Source: Granulicatella adiacens (GTDB lineage Bacteria > Bacillota > Bacilli > Lactobacillales > Aerococcaceae). From it: a DNA stretch of 42,850 nt. Each line of letters begins with the position of its first letter. Position 1 is the first letter of the stretch. Both the position numbers and the translations under genes were made by a program. Positions 7,139 to 13,816 of this stretch are shown one piece after another. The notes under the pieces are model-generated. The model made no database searches, had not been told where the DNA came from, and worked only from the letters and a program-made list of their open reading frames with translations. The stretch lies in contig JAGZLX010000006.1 of NCBI GenBank assembly GCA_018364485.1, positions 1 to 42,850 on the forward strand, given 5' to 3'.

Positions 7139-8453
7139 AATCGAATTCGAGTTGTTTTGGTTTTAGGATGGCGGCGGCGATAGTGAAGAGAAGTGCGCCG
7201 GCGAAGGTTGGGACAATCCACTCAAGGCCGTATGTGGCTAGTGGGAAGGTACCAATCCATGTAGCTGCGTCTTCGAGTAGGTTTCCGCCTAAAAGTTGTG
7301 AGAGGGTGTTGATTCCTTGTACGAGGCCGACGATTCCGGCTCCCACGACTGCTCCAAGATACGTCCAGTCGTATGGGATGTATTGGTCGAAGGCAGAGAA
7401 GAGAATCAATGCAATCACGATTGGGAAGATGAATGTCAACACTGGAACGGCTAGGTTAATGAGTGAATCTACGCCGACAAGTGAGATGATGAATTCCGCT
7501 GCCACAGTGACAAGGATGATTTTCTTGTATTGTAATTTTCCTTTTGAGACTTCTTCGAAATACTGACCGCAAGTAGTTGTTAAGCCAATCGCAGTTGTGA
7601 GGCAGGCGAAGCAGACAGCAAGGCCCATCGCGAGTTGACCCCAAGAACCGAGTAAGTTCTTCACGATTGTTGTAAGCATTGCGGCACGTTGCGCAGTTGT
7701 GTCGATGACTGTGCTCATGCTGGCTCCGCTGTAAGCGAGTGTTGAGTACACGACTGCGAGCTGGACGAACGCGACGATTCCGACGCCGAACATCATTCTG
7801 AATTGGTCTTTTTTATTTAAATACCCACGGCGCGTAATATCTTTCATCACGACTCCGGCTAAGAGTGGCGCTCCGAGCACGTCCATGGTTTGGTACCCTT
7901 CTTTAAATCCTTGTGCGAAAAGTCCGGTTCCGTCTGTTTGGGCAAATGTTGCATCTGGTTGAATGATAGCGGCCACGAAAATACAGAAGAGAATCACCAG
8001 TAGAATCGGTGTTAAGTATTTTCCGATGGCATCCATGACGGAGTTTTCCTGGTACGTGATCCAGAGGACAATCCCGAAGAATACGAGGGAAGTAATCCAT
8101 TGTGGTGCGCTTGGGAAATACGATTGTACGAAAATTTCATGCGTGGATGCTCCGGTACGTGGAACGGCAAAAATCGGTCCAATTAAAAGGACACAGATGG
8201 CATTCAAGACGCCTGCAAAGACAGGGTGAATGCGTCGCCCGACCGCGAGTGCGCTACCGCCAAGTGTGGCAACGACCATGACGGCAACAACCGATAACAG
8301 TGGGTCGCTGATTAAAAATGCAAGTGTTGCAATTCCCCAGTTTTCCCCAGCCGTTACGCCAAGGTAAGGTGGGAAGATTAAGTTTCCGGCACCAAAGAAG
8401 ATGGCGAACAGGGCAAATCCTATAATAATCGTATCTAATAATTTCTTTTTCAT
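7137..8453 (-). CDS. brnQ: Branched-chain amino acid:cation symporter, BrnQ/LIV-II family
   Basis: This 438-residue integral membrane protein has about twelve hydrophobic segments. The N-terminus MKKKLLDTIIIGFALFAIFF followed by GAGNLIFPPYLG is diagnostic of the LIVCS family, which takes up Leu, Ile and Val with Na+ or H+. The reading frame extends 27 codons further upstream, but the start at 8453 gives the conserved BrnQ N-terminus. Its ribosome-binding site is weak (TTAGG). The gene stands alone between the FtsX exporter and a divergent nucleoside hydrolase gene, with the bidirectional terminator overlapping its 3' end. No T-box or leucine-responsive element was recognised ahead of it, so its control is unclear. 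Confidence 0.93.
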   Translation of the reverse strand: MKKKLLDTIIIGFALFAIFFGAGNLIFPPYLGVTAGENWGIATLAFLISDPLLSVVAVMVVATLGGSALAVGRRIHPVFAGVLNAICVLLIGPIFAVPRTGASTHEIFVQSYFPSAPQWITSLVFFGIVLWITYQENSVMDAIGKYLTPILLVILFCIFVAAIIQPDATFAQTDGTGLFAQGFKEGYQTMDVLGAPLLAGVVMKDITRRGYLNKKDQFRMMFGVGIVAFVQLAVVYSTLAYSGASMSTVIDTTAQRAAMLTTIVKNLLGSWGQLAMGLAVCFACLTTAIGLTTTCGQYFEEVSKGKLQYKKIILVTVAAEFIISLVGVDSLINLAVPVLTFIFPIVIALILFSAFDQYIPYDWTYLGAVVGAGIVGLVQGINTLSQLLGGNLLEDAATWIGTFPLATYGLEWIVPTFAGALLFTIAAAILKPKQLEFD

Positions 8454-8550
8454 TGAGTCACAGCCTAACATTAAAAAATGATTAGAAACAGTGTACCATA
8501 AACTTCTCTTGAATGCACTAAAAATTAAAACCAAACATTATATTAAATAG

Positions 8551-8579
8551 TTTATTTATCGTTCGTTTTTAGGTATAAT
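8551..8579 (+). promoter_or_regulatory. Promoter of the nucleoside hydrolase gene
   Basis: TATAAT at 8574-8579 has a weak -35 TTTATT exactly 17 bp upstream. AAAGGAGAG follows about 10 bases before the start codon. Confidence 0.6.
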
Positions 8580-8621
8580 GAACAGTGCAAGAAAACCATT
8601 TTAAAGGAGAGTAACTCATAA

Positions 8622-9560
8622 ATGCGTAAAGTTTATTTAAACCACGATGGTGGCGTGGATGATTTAGTATCATTATATTTACTATTAAAAATGGAAGACG
8701 TGGAATTAGTAGGGGTCGGCGTTATCGAAGCGGACTGCTATTTATTACCAGCGGTGGAAGCCAGCAAGAAGATTATTCATAAGTTCGGCTCTGAAAAGGA
8801 CAAACAATTGAAAGTCGCTTCTTCAGACTCACGCCCTGTGAACCCATTCCCGAAAGAGTGGAGAATGCATGCCTTCACAGTGGACGCACTTCCAATCTTA
8901 AACGAACATAAACCAATTACGGTGCAAGATTCACCATTAAAAGCGCACGAAGATTTAATCCGTGCCTTAAAAGAATCTAACGAGAAAGTGGACCTTGTAT
9001 TCGTAGGACCATTAACAGACTTAGCACGTGCGTTAGACCAAGACCCAACCATCGAAGAAAACATCGGCAAACTGTACTGGATGGGTGGAACTTTCCTTGA
9101 TATGGGGAACGTGGAAGACCCTGAACACGACGGCACTGCAGAGTGGAACGTGTACTGGGATCCGTTTGCGGCAAAACGCGTTTGGGAATCAGGCATCCAA
9201 ATCGAACTTGTGGCGCTTGAAAGTACAAACATGGTGCCATTGTCTCTAGATGTTCGCGACCGCTGGGCAAAAGAACGCGCCATCGAAGGCGTTGACTTCC
9301 TAGGTCAATGTTACGCCATCGTTCCGCCGCTCACTCACTACGTAACGAACTCAACATATTTCTTATGGGACGTATTAACGACGGCTTCATTCGGAAAAGA
9401 AGACCTTGTCAAACGTTCTGTTGTGAACAGCGACGTAATTGTGGCCGGTGCTAGCCGTGGCCGTACCGTCAAAGCCGAAAAGGGCCGTCCAGTCGACCTT
9501 GTCTACCACGTCGACCGCGATGCCTTCTTCGACTACATCACTGATTTAGCGAAAAAATAA
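8622..9560 (+). CDS. Inosine/uridine-type nucleoside hydrolase family protein
   Basis: This 312-residue cytoplasmic enzyme of the IunH family would cleave the N-glycosidic bond of nucleosides to free base and ribose. The Ca-binding N-terminus is NHDGGVDD at 7-14; Asp9, Asp13 and Asp14 match the metal ligands of the DxDPGxDD motif, while the first Asp is replaced by Asn7. The central VDLVFVGPLTDLA and YWMGGTF (normally MGG) are family hallmarks. The last metal Asp is Asp250 in FLWDVLTT; the neighbouring position, often the general-acid His of group I enzymes, is Trp249. Substrate range therefore cannot be assumed. AAAGGAG precedes the start. The gene is monocistronic, with a terminator after it. 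Confidence 0.88.
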   Translation: MRKVYLNHDGGVDDLVSLYLLLKMEDVELVGVGVIEADCYLLPAVEASKKIIHKFGSEKDKQLKVASSDSRPVNPFPKEWRMHAFTVDALPILNEHKPITVQDSPLKAHEDLIRALKESNEKVDLVFVGPLTDLARALDQDPTIEENIGKLYWMGGTFLDMGNVEDPEHDGTAEWNVYWDPFAAKRVWESGIQIELVALESTNMVPLSLDVRDRWAKERAIEGVDFLGQCYAIVPPLTHYVTNSTYFLWDVLTTASFGKEDLVKRSVVNSDVIVAGASRGRTVKAEKGRPVDLVYHVDRDAFFDYITDLAKK

Positions 9561-9562
9561 TG

Positions 9563-9598
9563 ATGAAAGTGCAGGGAAAATTTCCTGTACTTTTTCAT
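9563..9598 (+). terminator. Terminator after the nucleoside hydrolase gene
   Basis: ATGAAAGTGCAGG pairs with CCTGTACTTTTTCAT across a short A/T loop, with a T5 run within the right arm. It begins two bases after the stop codon. Confidence 0.75.
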
Positions 9599-9607
9599 GT
9601 ATTTCTA

Positions 9608-9636
9608 TTGACAACGTTCCAAAACGGGAGTATACT
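9608..9636 (+). promoter_or_regulatory. Strong promoter of dps
   Basis: The perfect -35 TTGACA (9608-9613) and -10 TATACT (9631-9636) are separated by the optimal 17 bp. This is the best promoter match seen in the window. Confidence 0.88.
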
Positions 9637-9647
9637 ATATTCATAGT

Positions 9648-9662
9648 TTAGAATAATTCTAA
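9648..9662. promoter_or_regulatory. PerR-type box in the dps leader
   Basis: TTAGAATAATTCTAA is a perfect 7-1-7 palindrome matching the PerR/Fur-family consensus TTATAATNATTATAA at 13 of 15 positions. It lies about 5-20 bases after the expected transcription start, where a bound repressor would block transcription of dps until peroxide inactivates it. Confidence 0.8.
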
Positions 9663-9682
9663 ATAAGAAAGAGGTAATGAAT

Positions 9683-10144
9683 ATGTCAAAAGAACAAACA
9701 AAACAAGTATTAAATCAATTAGTGGCTGATTTAAGCCAACAATCAGTAATCGTACACCAAGCTCACTGGTACATGCGCGGAGCTACTTTCATGACAATGC
9801 ACCCATTAATGGATGAACACATGGGAATGTTAGACGCTCAATTAGATGAAGTTTCAGAACGTCTTATCACATTAGGTGGAGCTCCTTATTCAACATTACG
9901 TGAATTTGCCGACAACACTAAGATTGCCGATGCTAAAGGAAACTACAGCGACAGCATGGAAGACCGCATCCGTCATTTATTAGTAGGGTACCGTTACTTA
10001 ATCGACCTTTACCAAAAAGGTATCGACGTAACTGGTGAAGAAGGCGATGATGTAACACAAGATATCTTCATTGGTGCAAAAGGCGCATTAGAAAAATTAG
10101 TTTGGATGCTTACAGCAACAATCAACGAAGCACCAGGATTATAA
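9683..10144 (+). CDS. dps: Dps-family ferroxidase / DNA-binding protein from starved cells
   Basis: This 153-residue protein should form the 12-subunit ferritin-like shell that oxidises Fe(II) with peroxide and stores the iron. Ferroxidase ligands are visible at the family spacing: His28 (in HWYM), His40, Asp55 and Glu59, i.e. 12, 15 and 4 residues apart. The earlier ATG at 9677 is only two bases from AAAGAGG; the ATG at 9683 has eight-base spacing and is chosen. The N-terminal tail is short with few basic residues, so DNA binding is uncertain. A strong promoter with a PerR-type box precedes it, consistent with peroxide induction. It is monocistronic, with a good terminator after it. Confidence 0.95.
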   Translation: MSKEQTKQVLNQLVADLSQQSVIVHQAHWYMRGATFMTMHPLMDEHMGMLDAQLDEVSERLITLGGAPYSTLREFADNTKIADAKGNYSDSMEDRIRHLLVGYRYLIDLYQKGIDVTGEEGDDVTQDIFIGAKGALEKLVWMLTATINEAPGL

Positions 10145-10159
10145 TTCTAAAGACTCCGC

Positions 10160-10190
10160 GGCTGGACAATACGTCCGGCCTTTTTCTTTT
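10160..10190 (+). terminator. Terminator of dps
   Basis: GGCTGGAC-AATAC-GTCCGGCC, an 8-bp stem with one T-G pair, is followed by T5CT4. Confidence 0.9.
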
Positions 10191-10204
10191 GTCACAATTT
10201 TGAA

Positions 10205-10240
10205 AATTATCATATATGATAATTACCATATATGATAATT
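10205..10240. repeat. Two overlapping A+T palindromes, operator-like
   Basis: AATTATCATATATGATAATT (10205-10224) is a perfect 20-bp palindrome. A second one, AATTACCATATATGATAATT (10221-10240), has a single asymmetric pair and shares the AATT, giving a 16-bp phase. No promoter or gene is adjacent: dps ends before it and the next gene begins more than 500 bp later. It looks like a double binding site whose target gene has been lost or is an unrecognised RNA. Confidence 0.55.
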
Positions 10241-10435
10241 TCACCAACGTAATGTTCCGAAGTGTAACCCCGCCTAATCAGCAGGGGTTAGGAAGCGCAC
10301 ACTCCTTGGAACTCATCCCACCATAACGAAGCTTTTATAAGATGGGCTTAGCATACTTCGCAGCACAGTGATATTTTCAGAAGAACCAAGATAAAAGACC
10401 GTAGGCGTTCTGCAAATATAAATTCACTAAACAGA
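10241..10435. other. Non-coding stretch with strong local folding
   Basis: No credible ORF was found. A nested hairpin spans about 10254-10312: GTTCC/GGAAC outside, AGTGT/ACACT in the middle, and AACCCC/GGGGTT inside with the loop GCCTAATCAGCA. It is followed by weaker pairings (CGAAG/CTTCG at about 10327-10360). It could be a small RNA or the remains of a mobile element. I do not recognise it. Confidence 0.35.
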
Positions 10436-10620
10436 GATTACGAAGAATCTTACGGATTCTATAATCGCAGTGGTGGGGAATCGTATCAAATGCGAACTAA
10501 AGGAAGTTAGGAATTTATTCCTTACTCCCTTTTTGAGGCTTTGAAGGTGAGAGACCTAAGGCTCGAACCGGTACCCCACTACAGCGATTATGGAAACATC
10601 CGTAATGATTCGTAGTAATC
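10436..10620 (-). repeat. Structured intergenic repeat, copy C
   Basis: The outer arms pair GATTAC...GAATCTTACGGAT with ATCCGTAATGATTC...GTAATC and continue through ATAATCGCAGTGGTGGGG / CCCCACTACAGCGATTAT. The conserved hairpin contains GAGACCTAAGGCTC, with less perfect closing pairs (GGTGA/CGAACC). The variable hairpin is AGTTAGGAAT / ATTCCTTACT. It is the one copy that points against the upstream gene. Confidence 0.78.
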
Positions 10621-10737
10621 AGTTTGTGTCTGAGGAGTTAAATTGACTTTTATAATCATTTACAATAAGCCTACGGCTTTTATCTTTTAATTTCTTTGCT
10701 TTTTAGCTAAAAATATCACAATAAAAGCGAGGTGGTA

Positions 10738-10746
10738 TGGTATAAT
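10738..10746 (+). promoter_or_regulatory. Extended -10 promoter of the EIIC-like/panE-like operon
   Basis: TGGTATAAT combines a perfect -10 with a TG extension 31 bases before the start codon at 10777. No clear -35 is present. Confidence 0.55.
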
Positions 10747-10776
10747 AAAGCCAATCTTATGAAAGGTGGAAGGTTT

Positions 10777-11835
10777 ATGGAACAAAAGAAATACAGCGGG
10801 AAAGAGTTCACGATGAACGTCCTTAACGCACTTGCATTAGGCGTGGTCGTTACACTTATCCCAGGAGCATTACTTGGTGAATTAGTGAAGGCGTTATTAC
10901 CAGTATTCCCACAAGGCCAATTAATCATCCAAGCAACCCAAGTGGCCAATACATTAATGGGGGCAATCATCGGATTGATGGTCGGCCAATTCTTCAAATT
11001 CACTCCAATTCAAACAGGAGCACTTGCACTAGCCGTTTTATTTGCCGGCGGTGTAGCAACTTTCAATCCTGACGTGAAAGGAATTATCTTTAGCGGTACA
11101 GGGGACATCATTACGATGGGGCTTACTGCAGCGTTAGGGGCAGCAGTCATTTTATGGTTTGGCAATAAAGCTAAAGCATACTCTATTATCGTGATTCCAA
11201 CGGTGTTATTAGTCGTTGTTGGTGGTGCGGGACGTCTTGCTTTACCGTACATCAAAACTTTAACAACATTATTAGGACAAGGAATCGGAACGCTATTATC
11301 ATTACAACCAGTTATTATGTGTTTATTATTAGCCGTTATTTTCTGTATGTTAATCGTTTCTCCGTTTACAACAGTAGGGATTGCCGTGGCGATTAGTCTT
11401 AGCGGTGTAGGTTCAGGGGCAGCAAACCTTGGAATCTGTGCGGCTGGATTTGGTCTTGCGATTGCGGGATGGAAAGTGAATCCAAAAGGAACGGCGATTG
11501 CGCATTTCATCGGCTCACCAAAAATGTCAATGGCGAATGTGTTGGCAAAACCAAAAATCTTATTACCAATGATGTGTACATCTGCCGTACTTGGTGTGTT
11601 AGCAGCTTTATTTAACATCCAAGGAACACCTCAAAGTGCAGGCTTCGGTTTCAGCGGATTAGTAGGACCCATCAATGCGTTGAACTTAGCAGAGGGTGGA
11701 TGGAGTGTGATGAATATTGTTATCGTGACACTTATTTTCGTCGTTGCGCCAATCGCGTTGAACATCGTATTCGTTCATTTATTCGAAAAAGTGTTAAAAT
11801 GGATTCAACCAGAAGATTACAAATTAACCGTTTAA
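10777..11835 (+). CDS. EIIC-like membrane protein (PTS_EIIC_2 / PfoR-type family)
   Basis: This 352-residue protein has about ten hydrophobic segments. It resembles the PTS_EIIC_2 family, whose members are annotated as PfoR-type regulators or putative sugar permeases: KYSGKEFTMNVLNALALGVV at the N-terminus, then the Gly/Ala-rich segments TGDIITMGLTAALGAAV and GVGSGAANLGICAAGFGLAI. No EIIA, EIIB or HPr-like domain is encoded nearby, so classical phosphotransferase transport is doubtful. The start at 10777 has AAAGGTGG upstream; the ATG at 10732 lies before the promoter and is rejected. The gene is followed after 18 bp by a ketopantoate-reductase homologue, so its ligand may be a small 2-keto or hydroxy acid. 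That is inference from context only. Confidence 0.78.
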   Translation: MEQKKYSGKEFTMNVLNALALGVVVTLIPGALLGELVKALLPVFPQGQLIIQATQVANTLMGAIIGLMVGQFFKFTPIQTGALALAVLFAGGVATFNPDVKGIIFSGTGDIITMGLTAALGAAVILWFGNKAKAYSIIVIPTVLLVVVGGAGRLALPYIKTLTTLLGQGIGTLLSLQPVIMCLLLAVIFCMLIVSPFTTVGIAVAISLSGVGSGAANLGICAAGFGLAIAGWKVNPKGTAIAHFIGSPKMSMANVLAKPKILLPMMCTSAVLGVLAALFNIQGTPQSAGFGFSGLVGPINALNLAEGGWSVMNIVIVTLIFVVAPIALNIVFVHLFEKVLKWIQPEDYKLTV

Positions 11836-11853
11836 TAGAAAAGGGGAGTTAAA

Positions 11854-12780
11854 ATGAAAATCGCAATTGCGGGTGCAGGAGCAATGGGGTGCCGTTTCGG
11901 GTACATGTTAACAAAAACAGGGCAAGAGGTGACGTTGATCGACGAATGGCCAGCGCATATCGAAGCTATCCAAAAGAATGGATTGAAAGTCGTTGATGGA
12001 GATAACACGGATACGATTGATATCAAAATTATTCGTCCAGAAGAAGCAACTGAAGAGGTTGATGTAGTCATCGCATTTACAAAATCGATGAAATTAGGCG
12101 AAATGCTCGAAAAGATTAAAGCAATTATCCATGAAGATACAAAAGTGCTTTGTCTTTTAAATGGTCTTGGACACGAAGACACTATGGCGAAATACGTTCC
12201 TCGTAAAAACATTATTATGGGGGTAACGATTTGGACTGCGGGGCTAATCGAACCAGGGGTAGCGCGTCTAGGCGGAACTGGTACGGTGGAAATGCAAGCG
12301 GCGGACCCAAGTGGTGTGGCGATTGCTAAAGAATTAGTAGAAGTGATGGACAAAGCGGGCTTGAATGCAAGCTACAGCGAAGACGTTCATTTCTCAACAT
12401 GGCGTAAAGCGTGTGTGAACGGTACGATGAACGCAACATGCGCCATCTTAGATGCGAATATCGGCGAGGTGTTCGATACTTCAACTGCCGAAGCTATCGT
12501 AACGCAAATTATCAGTGAATTCGTTGCCGTTGCGGAAAAAGAAGGCGTGCATCTTGATCCGGTGGCGATGAAAGATTATGTGTATACAGCTTCTAATAAA
12601 GTTCGCGGACACTATCCTTCAATGCACCAAGACTTAATTCAAAATCACCGCTTTACTGAAGTAGACTTTTTGAACGGATTTGTGGCTAGAAAAGGGAAGG
12701 AATATGGTATTCCAACACCTTACTGTCAATTGATTACAGAGCTTATCCACGCAAAAGAAGATATTTTGAAAGTTAAATAG
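11854..12780 (+). CDS. 2-dehydropantoate 2-reductase family protein (PanE/ApbA)
   Basis: This 308-residue NADPH-dependent reductase begins MKIAIAGAGAMGCRFG, a GxGxxG Rossmann motif. The C-terminal all-helical domain contains FSTWRKACVNGTMNATCAI, in which the Lys of WRKACVN is the catalytic residue of ketopantoate reductases. The classic reaction reduces 2-dehydropantoate to pantoate in CoA synthesis. However, lactic acid bacterial homologues also include D-2-hydroxyacid dehydrogenases acting on branched-chain keto acids, and no other pantothenate gene is nearby. For this reason the gene symbol is withheld. AAAGGGGAG precedes the start. It forms an operon with the EIIC-like gene, and repeat copy D begins five bases after its stop. 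Confidence 0.88.
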   Translation: MKIAIAGAGAMGCRFGYMLTKTGQEVTLIDEWPAHIEAIQKNGLKVVDGDNTDTIDIKIIRPEEATEEVDVVIAFTKSMKLGEMLEKIKAIIHEDTKVLCLLNGLGHEDTMAKYVPRKNIIMGVTIWTAGLIEPGVARLGGTGTVEMQAADPSGVAIAKELVEVMDKAGLNASYSEDVHFSTWRKACVNGTMNATCAILDANIGEVFDTSTAEAIVTQIISEFVAVAEKEGVHLDPVAMKDYVYTASNKVRGHYPSMHQDLIQNHRFTEVDFLNGFVARKGKEYGIPTPYCQLITELIHAKEDILKVK

Positions 12781-12784
12781 CTTT

Positions 12785-12975
12785 AAAAGAACAACTCTAA
12801 GAATCAGTTTAAAATTGAAAGAGTTATAGTGGGGCAGCGGCTCGAGCCTGTAGTCTCTCGCCTTCGGAGCCTCAAAGTAGAAGCAAAAACTTGCAGTTTT
12901 AGCTCCTACTAATTCGCATCCGATGCGATTCCCCACTATTCTTTCAATAAACTGATTCTTTTTCATTGTTCTTTT
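12785..12975 (+). repeat. Structured intergenic repeat, copy D
   Basis: The outer arms AAAAGAACAA and TTGTTCTTTT open a stem that continues through AGAATCAGTTTA / TAAACTGATTCT, ATTGAAAGA / TCTTTCAAT and ATAGTGGGG / CCCCACTAT. The inner conserved hairpin contains GAGCCTGTAGTCTC. The variable hairpin is AGTAG..AGC / GCT..CTACT. It starts within five bases of the panE-like stop codon, in the same direction. Confidence 0.82.
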
Positions 12976-13050
12976 ACATGAATAGTGCATCTGAATATCA
13001 CTTTTGCACCAACTAACAGTAAGAAAAAGTTTAATTCTGCGACAACACAC

Positions 13051-13087
13051 AAAAAGGAGCGAGGCGAGTATAGCCTGCGCTCCTTTT
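13051..13087. terminator. Bidirectional terminator between the panE-like gene and mtnN
   Basis: AAAAAGGAGCGAGGC pairs with GCCTGCGCTCCTTTT, with A5 and T4 runs on either side. It ends the minus-strand luxS-metQ-mtnN operon and can also stop read-through from the plus strand. Confidence 0.78.
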
Positions 13088-13120
13088 CGCGTTTAGCGTT
13101 TGCGGTAAATCTAGGGAGAT

Positions 13121-13813
13121 TTATAGGAATTTTTCAACGATAATACGCACTGCTTCGAATGCGTTTTGAGATGCTTTTTCGAGTGTTTCCTCGAAGGTAT
13201 CAGGGGCATCTCCACCCACATGGTCGCTCACACCACGCACGTTTAGTACGGGAATGTTATAGAAGCTAGCCACTTGTGCAATAGGAGCGGCCTCCATATC
13301 ACTTGCGACGATGTCTGGTAATTTTTCGCGAATCGTAGTAACGGCATCTACCGAACTCATAAACGAGTCACTTGTTGCGATAAAGCCAGTTTGGATGTTA
13401 AATCCACTTACTTTTTCGCGCAGAAGTTCGACAATTTTTCCGTGTAAATAATCATCTACAGGATAGTCGGCTGGCATCTGAGGGACTTGTCCCCAGGCGT
13501 AGTCGAAGCCAGTCGCATCCACGTCGCTATAGGCGAATTTTGTAGAAACAATGACATCGGCCAAGTCGAATGCGGGATTAAAGCTTCCTGTTGTCCCGGT
13601 ATTAATAATGAGGTCAGGATGAATTTTGTCGCATAACCATGCAGCAGCGGCAGCGGCATTGGCTTTTCCGATACCTGACTGTACAAGATATAAGTTCTCA
13701 TGTACTTCTAGGAGTCGGATAGGACCTTTTTCAAAGACTACTTTTCCGGGTGCGAAATGCTCTTCAAATGGATGCAACTCTTCTTTCATCGCTGCAACGA
13801 TAGCAATCTTCAT
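13121..13813 (-). CDS. mtnN: 5'-methylthioadenosine/S-adenosylhomocysteine nucleosidase
   Basis: This 230-residue enzyme (also called Pfs) cleaves adenine from S-adenosylhomocysteine and methylthioadenosine, feeding S-ribosylhomocysteine to LuxS, which is encoded in the same operon. The family signatures are clear: AIVAAMKEELHPF at the N-terminus with the catalytic Glu, NTGTTGSF, ASDMEAAPIAQVA (the usual VEMEGAA region, with the ribose-binding Met-Glu), and NVRGVSDHVG with the general-acid Asp. The start lies three bases after the metQ stop codon, and its ribosome-binding site (GTGGGG) falls inside the end of metQ, implying translational coupling. It is the last gene of the Met-T-box operon. 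Confidence 0.95.
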   Translation of the reverse strand: MKIAIVAAMKEELHPFEEHFAPGKVVFEKGPIRLLEVHENLYLVQSGIGKANAAAAAAWLCDKIHPDLIINTGTTGSFNPAFDLADVIVSTKFAYSDVDATGFDYAWGQVPQMPADYPVDDYLHGKIVELLREKVSGFNIQTGFIATSDSFMSSVDAVTTIREKLPDIVASDMEAAPIAQVASFYNIPVLNVRGVSDHVGGDAPDTFEETLEKASQNAFEAVRIIVEKFL

Positions 13814-13816
13814 GAA

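Noticed and set aside
10241..10435. tRNA, 6S or tmRNA gene
   Set aside because: No cloverleaf, CCA end or conserved 6S/tmRNA sequence could be recognised in this folded stretch.
10777..11835. Complete PTS sugar transporter
   Set aside because: No EIIA or EIIB domain occurs in this protein or beside it, so a phosphotransferase function is not supported.
11010..12353. Minus-strand frames of 202 and 173 codons over the EIIC-like and panE-like genes
   Set aside because: Both lie wholly within convincing plus-strand genes and show no recognisable motif.
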